Origin: Anaeromyces robustus
Lineage: Eukaryota; Neocallimastigomycota; Neocallimastigomycetes; Neocallimastigales; Neocallimastigaceae
Assembly: GCA_002104895.1 (NCBI GenBank)
Contig: MCFG01000038.1
Location: 1 to 64,000 of the forward strand
DNA: 64,000 nucleotides
Direction: 5' to 3'
Shown here piece by piece: positions 46,678 to 60,415 of the stretch. Both the position numbers and the translations under genes were made by a program. Every line of letters starts with the position of its first letter. Within the stretch, counting starts at the first letter, position 1. Below the pieces are notes generated by a model. That model saw only the letters and a program-made list of their open reading frames with translations. It did no database searches and was not told where the DNA came from.

Positions 46678-47775
46678 AAAAAAATAAAAATATTATATAA
46701 AAATAACAAGGAAGTACATAATTATGTATATAACATTTCATCATGAATTCTCATTAAATTTTGATTAAGAATGTAATAAAAACTTAATATATATTTAATA
46801 AGATATGATATAATATATATATATACAAATAATTTGATAACTATATAGTATTAAATATATGATACTTGTTTAATTAAAATTATGTACTTACATGAAGAGG
46901 AATTTATAATTCATTTTAGTAATGAATATTTTTTTCATTATTATAAACTTTTTTATATGAACTAATTTATTATATAATTTTTTTTATACTTTACTTCCAT
47001 TTTATATCCTATATAAAAATTAGATTTTAATTTAGTTTATTATAAAATATGTATTTTAATTAAGCTGTAATTTTTTATAAAAAAAATTAGAATTTTTTAT
47101 ATATCAGTTTTAATATTCCTTCAATATAGAATTACTCTAATATTTAAATATAGACAACTAAATGTTAAAATATTTAAATTATTTTAATTATATTTATTCT
47201 TTTATTATAATTATGAAAAAAATAAAATGAATAAATACTATCATTATAAAAAAAAAAATAAAAAAAAACTTTTTATAAATAAAGTTTTATTTTTTTTATA
47301 AAATATAAAAATTCAGAAAAAGCATAATATTTTCCTTATTTAAATAAAAATACTATAATAATGTTTATTTTATTAAAAATTTTAATATTATTAATTATAT
47401 ATATTGTATATATAAACAATATATTATAATAAAAATATAAATTTTAATAATTTTGTAATATTATTAATTTTCTACGTCGATAATATATGTAGAAAATAAG
47501 ATATATTTATATATATTTATAAAATAATTTACATAATATCTATTATAAAAAAATTAATTTGAATATTTTAATTATAATAATTTCATATAATACATTATAA
47601 AAATAAAAGTATGTATATATTATAATAAATCTATTTTATTATAATTAAATGTTCTTTAAAAAAATAAAACTTTACAATTATTATTATTATACTTGTTATT
47701 GTTGTTTATTGATATTATTTATGTTATTGAACCATATATATTCAATATTCGATTTTCGTAAAAATTAAAGGTAAA
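46678..47775. other. Intergenic region between convergent genes
   Basis: AT-rich 3' flanks of the Asn-rich gene and PEN-2. No coding or structured element seen. Confidence 0.6.
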
Positions 47776-48360
47776 TTATCCTCTTGGAATAGTAACATAT
47801 AAGAAATCTATTTTATGGCCCCATTTTGTTCTGTTTGTCTGAAATACTATTATCCAAATTGCTAATACAACAATCCATATAGAAGCACCAACAAAGGACC
47901 ATTTAACATCTTTAAGATATAAATTTTCATATTAAAATAATTTAAAAATATATTTAATATATTATAAATAATTAAATATAAATATTAATGAAAAATTAAT
48001 ATTATATAAACATAATAGTTAATAAAATATATATACAAATATAAATATAGAAATAAATATAAATATAAATATATATAAATATAAATATAAATATAAATAT
48101 AAATATAAATATAAATATAAATATAAATATAAATATAAATATAAATATAAATATAAATATAAATATAAATATAAATATAAATATAAATAATTATTACAGA
48201 AATGAATTTTTTTTGATAATCCTGGTCTTTGTTTTAATACTGGATTGAAATATATCCAATTAACTAACCATAACCAAGGAAGAAATGCAAATCCACCATA
48301 AAACATTTTTTTAGAAATACTAAGTATTTCTTCTTCTGACATATTTTTCGCTTTCACCAT
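47776..48360 (-). CDS. PSENEN: PEN-2, gamma-secretase subunit
   Basis: Two exons, complement(join(47776..47909,48198..48360)), 98 aa (human PEN-2 is 101 aa). Exon 1 reads MVKAKNMSEEEILSISKKMF then YGGFAFLPWLWLVNWIYF, nearly the family signature YxGGFAFLPFLWLVN. The joint IHFYVKWSFVGASIW matches IKGYVWRSAVGFLFW, followed by a second hydrophobic helix (IWIVVLAIWIIVFQ), then TNRTKWGHKIDFLYVTIPRG, matching RPRWGALGDYLSFTIPLG. PEN-2 completes and activates the presenilin/nicastrin/APH-1 protease of ER, Golgi and endosomal membranes. Yeasts and most Dikarya lack the complex, so its presence points to an early-diverging fungus. The 288-bp intron is largely an AAATAT array. No other subunit is in the window. 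Confidence 0.95.
48044..48189. repeat. (AAATAT)n hexanucleotide array in the PEN-2 intron
   Basis: About 24 near-perfect hexamer units ending nine bases from the 5' splice site of the intron. Read through unspliced, it yields a repeating Tyr-Leu tail, which is not a real C-terminus. Confidence 0.92.
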
Positions 48361-48749
48361 TTTGGAATATTTCTTTCTCTATTTATATTTGTATAATTTA
48401 TTATTATTGTAAAAGTGTTATTTTTTACTTCGATTTTAAATATTTCTTAAATTATTAATTATATATATATCTTTTTTCTTTTTAAATTACAAATTTATGA
48501 TATTTTATTTTTATTTAATAAACATATATTGATTTCTTTAATTATATATGGTATAAAAATAAATAAAATTATATAATTAAAGAATATAGTATAAATTTCT
48601 ACTATTTAATTTTTAAAATAATATTAATTTCCTTATTAATCTTTACACAACTATAAATTAATTATATTTTAAACTTGTTTAAATTTTATTATATTATTTT
48701 ATATATTATTTATTATTATTATTTTATATATTATTTATTATTATTGTTG

Positions 48750-48814
<65 letters not shown>

Positions 48815-51328
48815 TTATTTTATTTTATATTATTTTGTTTTGTTTGTTTTGTTTTATTTTATTTTGTTTTTTTTTTTTTTTTTTAAAGAAAAGAATTTTG
48901 AAATTTTAATTATTAAAACTTTATTGTAGCAAATAATATTCAAGATTCTTTAATTTTTATTACCTAAAACTAATAAAAATGGTTAGGTTATTCATAACAA
49001 AAAATTTTTATATAAATAATACTTAACATTAAACCAAAAATTATTACAACAAATATATTTCTATAATTTTTTATATAAATATATATATTGAAAATAAAGG
49101 TTAAAAATATAGGTATATATTATATAATTTTAAAGATAAAAGTATATATTCTGTTATACTGTTATAATTCAAACAGGTCTTTTTTTTTTAATTAAAAAAA
49201 AAAAGTAAGATATAAAACATTTTTTTTTAAAAATAATTATAACAATCATTACTATAATAATAAAACAATTAAAATTAATATTCCAGATAATTTTTTTTTT
49301 TTGTATTTATAATATTTTATATTTTATATTATCTAAATATAATAATCAAAGATGATATAACTATAAAAAAAAAAAACTATGAGACTTTATAATATAAAAA
49401 AAAATGTACATACATAAAATAAAATGATATTATAATAAATGTAGAAAAATTAAGTTTTCACATCAACTATATTCTATATGATCATAATTTAATGGTTGTT
49501 ATTATATATATTTTTTATTTTTTTTAGACTAAAAGAGGAGAATGCACTTCCATACGTTTTTTATTTATAATGAATAATTATTAATCCATTTAGATTTAAT
49601 AAATGTAATAAAATAGATATTAAAAAAATTCTATATAAAAAATCTATAATACATATTTAATATAACGAAAAATATCATAAATTTCTGAAATTATAATTAT
49701 AGGGTACTTTTCGGATTTTACCCCTCTCTAAATGGTAAAATAATTTAAAACAAAGAAGAAACATCTATATTAAAAATAATATGGTGTCTACTAAACTCTC
49801 CCTTGGATAATCGTCATCGTTTTTAATAAAAGAAGAAGACTCCATAAGTCTTGTAGTTTTATATGAGAATATACATAAACTAAGAATTTTTTTATTAACA
49901 TTTTAAATTAAGAACAAAAGATTCAGAACTAAAGAACTTCCTAGAGAGAAAAATAATAAATAGAGAATATAAAAAGAAATTAGAAATAACAATGGTAAGC
50001 GAATAAAAATAAAATCTAATACAACAAAAAAAGGAAGGGATATATAAAAACAATTAAATAATAAAGAATGTATAAGTTATACTTTACCTTAATAGTTCAC
50101 TTACCATATGAAAAAAATAAAAAATAAAAATAGGAAAAAAAAACAATAATTTAATGAAATATTTTTTAGACCACACAATTTGTACATCATCTTTAGAGTT
50201 TAAATATTAATATACATGAATCATGAAAAGAAAACACAAAATAATAAAATAAAATGATACTAATAAGAAAAACTAGATAAACATTATACATTATAGATAA
50301 TAATGAATAATACTGGAGGGTATAAAGTAGTATAGTAATACATAAAAACAATAAATCCATTCTAGTCTTTAATTTTACATATAGATTAAAGTAAAAATGA
50401 TAATGAAATAGAATTATGTAAATTATGAAACGATGAAAAATTGAAAAAGATCAATTAAAGTAAAAAACAAGTGTAAAAAAAAAAAACAAAAAAATAAAAA
50501 AATTTTTTTTTTTGATTTTATATATTTATCATATAAATAAGAAAATATATAATCAACCAGTATATCCAGAATATTACCATTTCGTGTAATGCCTAACTAC
50601 TAAAAAATTCATACCCAATATTTTTATTGATTATCAAAAGTAAGTTCTTTTCTATTAGTATTTATTTGAATAATTATAAATTAAATATGAATATTTCTTT
50701 AAGATTTTAATGACCAATTTATACATATATCTATTTTAATAATCAATAAATGATTAAAATTTTTACAATAAAGCTTAATTTAATATTTATTCATTTATTT
50801 ATTATGAGATTTATATTATTTTTGTTTTTATTTTTTTTATTATTTTATTTTATTTTTTTTTTTTTAATTTTGATTTTATTTTTGTTTACATTTTTATTTT
50901 ATATTCTAGGTTTATTTTTATAATTTTTTTTATAATTTATTTCTATTATTTGCTTTTATTTACTATTTTATATTTACTTTTTTTATATTTTTTATTTACT
51001 TTTTTTTTTATGTGTAATGATTGCTATTGTTTTTTTAATTATAAAAAATATAAATAAATAAATTAATTTATTTTATTTATAAAAAAGAAGAAATATCGAT
51101 TTAGAATCTATAATTTGAAAAATGTTAACATTTCAAAATACATTTTGTAAGTAAATTAAAATCTTAACACCTTTTTATATATATTGTATTTTATTTAATG
51201 GGTATTTAAATGATATAGATAGTTTTGATTTATTAATGCTTTGTTTTGTTTTATTATTTAACTTCAGTTTATTCTAAAGTTTTTTTTTATTAATTCTTGC
51301 TTTTTTTTTTAATTTTTTATTAATTAAT
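48361..51328. other. Intergenic region with a non-repetitive relic-like block
   Basis: 48361-49430 is simple sequence with a TTA array near 48755-48813. About 49440-50640 is less repetitive and purine-rich on the plus strand with phrases containing G and C (for example around 49716-49740 and 49795-49850), but no frame remains open. It may be a decayed gene or mobile element. 50640-51328 is T-rich 3' flank of GDI1. Confidence 0.5.
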
Positions 51329-53639
51329 TTAGTTTTCGTCACCGCGAACAACCTTTCCTTCCATAGTTAATTCCTTACCAATAACACGTTTGTATAAGTC
51401 CTTAACATCATCACAAACGGTTTCAAAGTGACTAGTAGCATCATTAGACTTAGAAATGAATAAATTGTCATCAACACCATTATTAGCTGGAGCGTAAATA
51501 TCAGAGACATAAACGAATTTGTCAACAATTTCACCAAGTAATTTGAAACCTGGTTCAAGTTCCTTTTCTGGTTCAGCAGTTTCAACAATTGTACTGACAA
51601 TAGCAATGTAGAAGCCCTTTGGACAGACATTGTGGTTAGAAGAAACAGAAGCAATGTAAATATCTTTTTTAAATTATAATTATAATATTGTTAATCAATT
51701 TATTAAGTAATATTTTATATTTTTTTTTTCAATTTCATTATAATTAAAACTTTATTATGAAAAAATAAATAATAATAAAAATAAATGTTTACCATGATTT
51801 CTGCTAACTTGGTTTTGTGGGATAATGACTTGAACAGAATCAGCATTATCAGTGTTAGCAATTGGGTGTTCCATAATAACAATAGCTCTAACGACTTGAC
51901 CAACCTTATTAACCTTGTCCTTAGCGTAAGATGGATCACAAATAATTTTCTTACACTTGGCAACCTATTTTTAATGAACATAACAATAATATATAATTAA
52001 TATCAATTAATATCTTTATTATATAATAATTACAATAATTTTTTTTTTCATTTTCTTAGTATATATTATACTATCCTATTTTTATAAAACTTACTTCTCC
52101 TTCACTCTTAACACCAACGACCTTTCCATCAGCATAGACGATTTCATCAACCTTCTTGTTTAACATGTAAGTACCACCATAGATAGCACTTAATCTAGCA
52201 AAACCTTGTGGAAGTTCGTCAAGACCATATAATGGGTAAAGATATGGACTCTTACCATATTTAGACATAGATAACATATAAAGCATAATTTTATCATAAG
52301 TTTCCTTGGCTGGTCTGTCAAGGTAAGAATTATCTAATTGTAAAGCAAGAGCATGACCAATAAATTCCATAGTAGCTGGTTCTAATTCAAATTTTTCATA
52401 TACAGCTTTCATAGTAACAGTGTTTAAATCTAAACCTAATTTTTTTTTAAAGAAATATTAATAATTAGGTTATTGAAGATATATTAACTTTAGATAACAA
52501 TAATACTAGACACTAATATTATTACTGCTTTTAATATTATATTTAAATTATTTAATAATATATATATTTACCTTGGTGAGTTTCTGGTTTGTTTTCATCG
52601 TAAGCTTGGATGAATTCAAAGAAACTCTTTAAACGTAACTTTTCAGCCATACCAATTAAAGAAGTAACAACAGCTTCCTTTTCGGTGACTGGAACCTTAG
52701 CAATATCACCCTTGTGATAGAAGTAAGAACCAGCAATTTGTTTGAATTCAGTGTAACGAGTAACATCGGTGTAAACAAGAATCTTAACAAATTCACCAGA
52801 AGCCATGGCAAATTTTGGAATTAAATCAACATTAAAGTCACGGTCATGAGCCTTTAATTTTTCTGGAATTTCTTGACCTGGCTTGAACTTTTGGTAAAGC
52901 TACAAGTATTAACGAGGTAGATAAAATAATTAAATATTTAATTAGTTTATTGTTTTTGTGAATTTTGTTTATTTATATTTAATAAAAATAAAAATAAAAA
53001 AAAAATAAAAATAAATAAAAATAAAAATAAATAAAAATAAAATAAATAAAAATAAAAATAAATAAAAATAAATAAAAATAAAAAATAAATAAAAAAAAAT
53101 AAAATAAAAAAAAATAAATAAATAAAAATAAAAAAAAAATAAAAAAATAATTTACAAAATGAAATTAGAAGTAGAATTAAAAATATAAGACACTTACTTG
53201 AGTGATGTTTAAGGAAGCACCTTCACCACCGTAGTATGCATTTCTATCCATATGTAAAACTTTTTTACCTTCAACAGATAATAAACCAGAAAGGATACAT
53301 TCGGTTAAACCAGTACCGAGAACAATAACATCGTATTCCTCATCCTTATTTATAAATATATATTATATTTTCAGTTATTACTTGAAATTAATTGTATTTT
53401 TCTATATGTATATTTATCTTTTTTTTTTTTTCACTGTTTATTTATTATTCTTTTTTAGTTTATTTATCTATTTATTTTTTTTATTTATTTATTGTTTATT
53501 TACTTATTTAATATACATTATCTATTTCTTTGTTTACACTTATTTTTGTTTACGACTATATTCAATTTATTTATTATTTTTTTATTTGTAAAGTATATCA
53601 AAATCAATATATAAATAAATATTATAAAAAACTTACCAT
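51329..53639 (-). CDS. GDI1: Rab GDP-dissociation inhibitor
   Basis: Six coding exons, complement(join(51329..51663,51793..51964,52095..52435,52572..52899,53198..53344,53637..53639)), 441 aa, phases consistent (yeast Gdi1 is 451 aa). The first coding exon is only the ATG, followed by GTAAGT. Key segments: [20 protein letters not shown] (the FAD-like fold and Rab-binding platform), [67 protein letters not shown], and [13 protein letters not shown]. The absence of a long insert and the SYFYHKGDI region mark GDI rather than the Rab escort protein REP. It extracts prenylated GDP-bound Rab GTPases from membranes and recycles them through the cytosol. Strongly biased codons suggest high expression. 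Confidence 0.97.
52976..53150. repeat. A-rich AAAT/AAAAAT repeat in a GDI1 intron
   Basis: Degenerate AAATAAAAATAAA repeat occupying much of the intron 52900..53197. Confidence 0.85.
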
Positions 53640-54248
53640 GGTGTTTATTAAAATTTATAAATAAATATAAAGTAAATAAATTAGATTGAAAAAAAGATTT
53701 AAGATTTTATAAAATAGTATAAAAATACTTTCTATTATCTTTAAAAAAAAAGTTAAAGAATTAAATAAATATTTATTTTTGTTTTATTTACATTTAAATG
53801 AAAAAGATTTAATTAATTAATTTTTTAATTTATTTATTTATTCAATACAATTTAATAATTTTAATCATATAATACATATAAAAATGAATTAGTTGTATAA
53901 ATATATTAATATATATATATAATATAATGATACATAAAACCAAGTATTTATTATTAAATTATAATAATATTAAATGATACTTATAATATATGATGCTTAT
54001 ATTACAATAGGATATAATTAAATGCTATATATTATAATATATATAATTATATTTTATTATAATTATTAAATGTGAGATACCTATAATAGAAAGTTATTAT
54101 ATTATAAAATATTTTATATAATAAAGTCGTAATATTTATTTTATTTATTTTTATTCATTATCATGAAAAATAAATAAATTATACATAATTAAAACACTAA
54201 GAAAGTACTTTTTCAAAATATCAGTTAATAATTTATTTATTTATGTTA

Positions 54249-54282
54249 AATAAATAAACAAACAAACAAACAAACAAACAAA

Positions 54283-54365
<83 letters not shown>

Positions 54366-54366
54366 G

Positions 54367-54438
<72 letters not shown>

Positions 54439-54470
54439 AAATAAATAAATAAATAAGTAAATAGAAAGAA
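54249..54470. repeat. (AAAT)n array with an AAAC block at one end
   Basis: Starts with six AAAC/CAAA units and continues as about 48 AAAT units, with rare AAGT variants. Confidence 0.95.
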
Positions 54471-55105
54471 AGAATCATACTATTTTAACCTATGGAATAA
54501 TTTATCATTAAACAATTATATGCACAATGATTATATAGTCTATTTTGAAAATGGCCGCATTTTTATTTGAATGACCACAACAATTTTTGTTTTACCTAGT
54601 ATTATTAATTTTATATAAAATGTAAAATGTAAATATGGAAATACTACAATAAATAAAATATAAAAAAAGTATAAATTATAAAGAATTTATGCTTCATAAT
54701 TATAAAATTAACATAATGTAACATAACATAATATTACAAATCAATAGGAAAAAAGATTTCAATATTTAAAAACAAAACTTTATATCTAAATTATATATTA
54801 AATTATATATTATATTGTAATAAAATTTTAAAATAATGTAGTACAAATTAAATTTTTTTTTATAAACCTTTAAATTTAATATTATCATTACTATGTGGCT
54901 TATTGTACGATTATCATCAATTAAAAAAATTGCCATATATAGTAAATTTAATATATAAAATATTAAAAATATATAAAAGTAAATCTTTCAAATTATATTA
55001 CAAAACTTGTTCTATACCAATAATTTAAAAGGAATAAGAAAAGAGTATTATACATAGAATAGTAATATTAATTTAAATAAAAAATAAATTAATAAATAAA
55101 ATAAA

Positions 55106-55412
<307 letters not shown>

Positions 55413-56627
55413 TAATATTTATATGTTACAAGAATATTTATATGTTATATTTCAATAAAAACTATATTTGTTTTATAAATAATGAATAAAAAAAGATATA
55501 GATATATGATTACTATTATATTTCATAATATTTCACCTTTACTTATCCTCATTATATAGTATTTATGTTTTTTTTTTCCATTTCTCTGAATATTTTTAGA
55601 AATGAAACAAAAAAAAAAGAAAATATAAGAGAAATTAATTTATTTTTTTATTTATCATTATTTGCTATATATATAAATTTTATAAAATTTATTTTATAAT
55701 ATAAATTCAGGATTATTTAAATTGTTTAACAAAGTATTTGTTTAAATATATAAAACTATATATGAAAATAATTAATTTATTTTCTTTATTTATTATTTTA
55801 ATTTTACATATATTTTATTAATTATAACATGTAAAATTAAATAGATTTTTATTTTTATCAATATTTTGTTAATTTAAATACTAAAAATTTACAATTATTA
55901 TTTTTAAACTCAGTAATATAGTTTATACATATTATTATAATTATAACTATAAGTTTTAGTAAGATTTCAAGATACAATTATTTGTTATTTAAACAAAATA
56001 ATAAAAATTTATATAGATATAAAATATAGAAAAGAAAAATATTATTCTAATTATGTTTGAATATTAGTAATAATTTAAAAAAATAAATTTTAATTTTTAT
56101 TTGAAATAATTCAAAAGACTAAGATTCTTATAATTTTTAAAATGTCTAATTATAGCAATAAGTTCAATGTTAGTATAATACTTTATTTATTGAAACTAAT
56201 AGCTAATAAAAAAACTATTTAATATATAAAAAAATCAAATAATTAATTTTAAGTCATTTAATAATAATTAATAAAAAGAGAAAAATAAATAATAACAAAA
56301 TTATTATCCAATAGAATTAAAAATATTTTGGAGACATTTTATACTAATTAAATTTATAAATCTAAAATCTCAAAACATTTTAAACTTTTAGAAATTAAAT
56401 TCAATTCTAGTGTGTAAATATATTAAATCATAGTGTAACAGAAATTCGTAATTATGTTGAACTACTTGAAATTAAAATTATTAGCATATATATATATTTT
56501 TACTTTTATTCATTTAAAAAAAAATAAATGATAGCAAAAAATTAATATATATATATGACCTATTTTTAATTATATAATGTATTAATTATATTTTAATAAT
56601 CAAAATATATACTCTATAATTAAAAAT

Positions 56628-56681
56628 AAATAATTGAATTTAATCATCTTTTTTACAAAAGGTGATTAGATTCAATTATTT
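56628..56681 (+). other. Hairpin with 25-bp arms and a 4-base loop
   Basis: The arm 56628-56652 and its partner 56657-56681 are complementary at 23 of 25 positions, around the loop TTAC. Both exceptions are T opposite G, which would be G-U pairs in a plus-strand RNA but A-C mismatches in a minus-strand RNA. It lies in a gene-free region. Confidence 0.85.
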
Positions 56682-57004
56682 ATTATAAAATTTCATATTA
56701 TGAATTAACCCATTTATTATTTTTAAATTATAGTGTATCTTTAATAAGTATTTTAGCAATAATAAATAATCATATCATAAATTATAATAGGAATACTTTA
56801 AAAATCAAATACATTAATAAATGTGAAATAAACATAAACACCTTTTCATTTATTATATATAATATATTATACAAATAACAAATACTACAAAAATTTTTGT
56901 TAATACTAGTTAATACAATAATAATTATAATGTATAATTTTTAAAATTTTTATATGATGATAATATTTTTTTATTAATTCTTTTTTTATGTGATGAAATA
57001 ATAA

Positions 57005-57890
57005 ATGTTTCCTTCTAAGTTTTATAACACCAAGATTAATAACAATAATAGATTTATTTGTGATATTGAAACTGATATTTTAATTGATTTACTGGAGGTA
57101 GAAGGACTTCAAAGAAGTTATTAATAATAATGTTAATTATATTATCAATTATCAGAGATTTAATAGAAAAGTAAAAGATATTAATAATAAAAATATTAAA
57201 TATATTATCTGTATTGTTATTTAATACATTTATAATCATGTTTTTATGGTAATATATATATATATATTTCATAGATTTCTGTATTATTATTAATTTTTTC
57301 AAATAATAAAATAGATTTTATTATAAATATAATAATAAATGTTATTATATTTATAGGTTATGTAAATAATATTAATAATTTGAAAATAAATTGCATTTTT
57401 GTTGTATTGTTTAATACATAATATATTTATATTTTTTTGTTAATACATGTAAAAGTTATTATAGATTTATTATAATATAATAATGAATATATTATTTTAT
57501 TTATAGAAAAAAAATTTGAATTGTTAAATGAAATAAAAAAAAATAAAATAATATAAAAATTTTCATATAAACGTATTGAAAAAGAAAAATTGAAAAAATA
57601 AACATATATATTATTATGGGAAATTGAATTGAGAAAGTTTAAAATGTTTTCTTATAATTGCTTCATTAATTTTTGATATTAAAAATATAATAATAAGATA
57701 ATAAATAGTACATGTAATAAAATTTATGTATAAAAAATTGATAATGAAAATATTAAAAATTATGAAATAAAAACTTTAATATGAGTAGATAAATATGGTT
57801 TTACATCTGATAAAAATAGAGAAAATTTAATTTATAATATAGAAAATATTCAAAGAAATAAACTAAATTATCGTGAAAAAAGTTAAAACA
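57005..57890 (+). pseudogene. Possible decayed coding relic
   Basis: A 39-codon frame at 57005-57124 (beginning MFPSKFYNTK, with FICDIETDILIDLLEVEGLQ) has ordinary codon character and then hits several stops. Near 57770-57885 another short coding-like frame (VDKYGFTSDKNRENLI) appears. I recognise no family. It may be a degraded member of a multicopy gut-fungus gene family or chance. Confidence 0.25.
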
Positions 57891-58123
57891 TTTTTTTTTA
57901 AAAATTAAAAATTTTTAAACTTTTTTTAATAATATTTGAATAATTAATACATACATTATATATATATTAAATAACAAAAACTTTATTTCAGTAATTTATT
58001 AAATAACCATTATTATATGAATTTTATTTTATTTTATTTTGTTTTATTTTATATCAATTATTAAATAAAATTATAATATAGGAATTTGATATTTTCTAAT
58101 AGTAATTAATTATTATAATAATC

Positions 58124-59199
58124 ATGGATATGAATATTATAAATAAAATATCTAGCCAAAATGATGAAAAACCTACTATAAGTAGTGATGTTTTAAAACG
58201 AAATGAAATTGATAATATACCTGAAACTAAAAATAATACTAAAAAAAAGATATCATATATATGTTCTAATGATTTAATAAAATATATGTCTTTATTACCT
58301 TCTAATAAGACTAGGGTAAATGTTTTAATTTATTTTAATTAAGACATTTTTTTTGTTTTTAAAAGAAATTTTAATTTTAATGAATAGTTATTAGTTATTA
58401 ATTATAATGTTTTTAATTAATATTTACATTCCAATTCAAATATTATCAACAGTCTTATTTTGTTCATTCTTTGGTAAGTGCATACGGATTATTGAAAAAA
58501 ATGAGGTATATTTTATTAATTTTTAATAATATATATATTTTTTTTCAATTCTTTTTATTTTTATTTTTAAATTTTTAATAATTAATTTACAAAATGTCAA
58601 TTTACTGATAAAATTTAATAATATAACAAAAGAATTATTAATCCAAAACCAGCTAATAAAAATGATTTAGAGGTGTTTCATTCACCTGATTATATCGGTT
58701 TGTTAAATTATTATTTTTTTTTTTCAAATGTATATTTAATATGTATATAAATAAAAATAAAGGATATTAATGTATTACTTTTATTTGTTGTATATATAAT
58801 TATAGATTTTTTGTTAAATGCTGAAAATCAAGAATATAAAGAAAAATTAGGAAAAGAAAAATATGAAAAGAAAATGAAAGAATATAGTTTAGAAGAGTAA
58901 ATATTAATTATTAATTCATTTTTTTATTTAATAATATAAATTATTAAATAAATATATATAATTATATATATTTTTATATATTATATAAATAAATATGAAT
59001 ATTTATATACTATTTATTTTTTTCATTTTAAAAAGTGATTGCCCAATATTTAAAGGAATAACAAAGTATTGCATGTTAGTTGCTGGTTCAACATTAACAG
59101 CAGTTCATGAATTAATAACTAAAACAAGTGATATTGTTATTAACTGGGATGGTGGAAGGTACTGTTTTTCTATATAATAAAGTTAATATAATAATAATA

Positions 59200-59267
<68 letters not shown>

Positions 59268-59271
59268 GTTA

Positions 59272-59329
<58 letters not shown>

Positions 59330-60379
59330 GTTAATATAATAATAATAATAATTGTCAATATAATATTATTTTTATTATTATAATTATTATGATAATTATT
59401 ATTAATATTGTTTTGAAAATATTAATATTTGTTTTTCTTCTAATATCATAACATGTTTTAAATATTGTATTCTATTATTACAATTATTATTGCTTATTTA
59501 AAATATGATAACAAGACATCATGCAATGGCGTAATTATATTTTTTTTTAAATGATTATAATATTATTATTTATATATTTAAATTAATATAAATAATAATA
59601 TTTATATATTCATTAATTTTCATTTTTTTATATTATTTTATTAATCATAATAAATAGTCAAAAAGCAAGTGGTTTTTGTTATGTTAATGATATTGTTTTG
59701 GGGATGTTTAAATTAAGTAGATATTATAAAAGAATAATGTATATTGATTTAGATATTCATCATTGCAATGGTAGTTTAATGAATATATATTTTTTTTATT
59801 AATATTAATATTAATATTATTATTTAATTTTTATTTTATTTTAGTTAAATATTAAAAGATTATTTTTTAAAAATTTGAATATAGGAGTTGAAGAAGCTTT
59901 TTATTATACATCAAAAGTCTTATCATTTTCTATTCATAGACATGATATCGGTTTTTTCCCAGGTAGATTTATGTTTTGTTTTATATATACTTTTTATTGG
60001 AATTTCTTATACTGATTATTTATCAATATAAATATTATTGATAAAAAAAAATAACTTTAACTCTTTATAGGTACAGGAGATATAAAAAGTGTAGGATCAG
60101 GAAGAGGTATATATCATACAATAAATGTACCTTTACGTCCTGGATTAAATAAATCTACTTTAAAACAAATTTATGAAAGAGCAATTAAGCCAGCAAAAGA
60201 AAGATATAATCCACAAGTTATTGTTATTCAATGTGGAGGTGATGGTCTTATTGGTGATCCATTAGTTCATAAAAATGATTTTGGTAATGGTTGGAATTTA
60301 GATTTAAGTAGTTATTGGGAATGTATTAATAATATATTAAATTGGGATCTTCCAACATTAATTTTAGGTGGTGGTATGC

Positions 60380-60415
<36 letters not shown>

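Noticed and set aside
48675-48929. 84-residue Leu-rich frame
   Set aside because: Translation of the TTA array and adjoining TTTTA runs.
57054-57302. 82-residue minus-strand frame of Ile/Asn
   Set aside because: Composition is that of random AT-rich DNA and no domain is recognisable.
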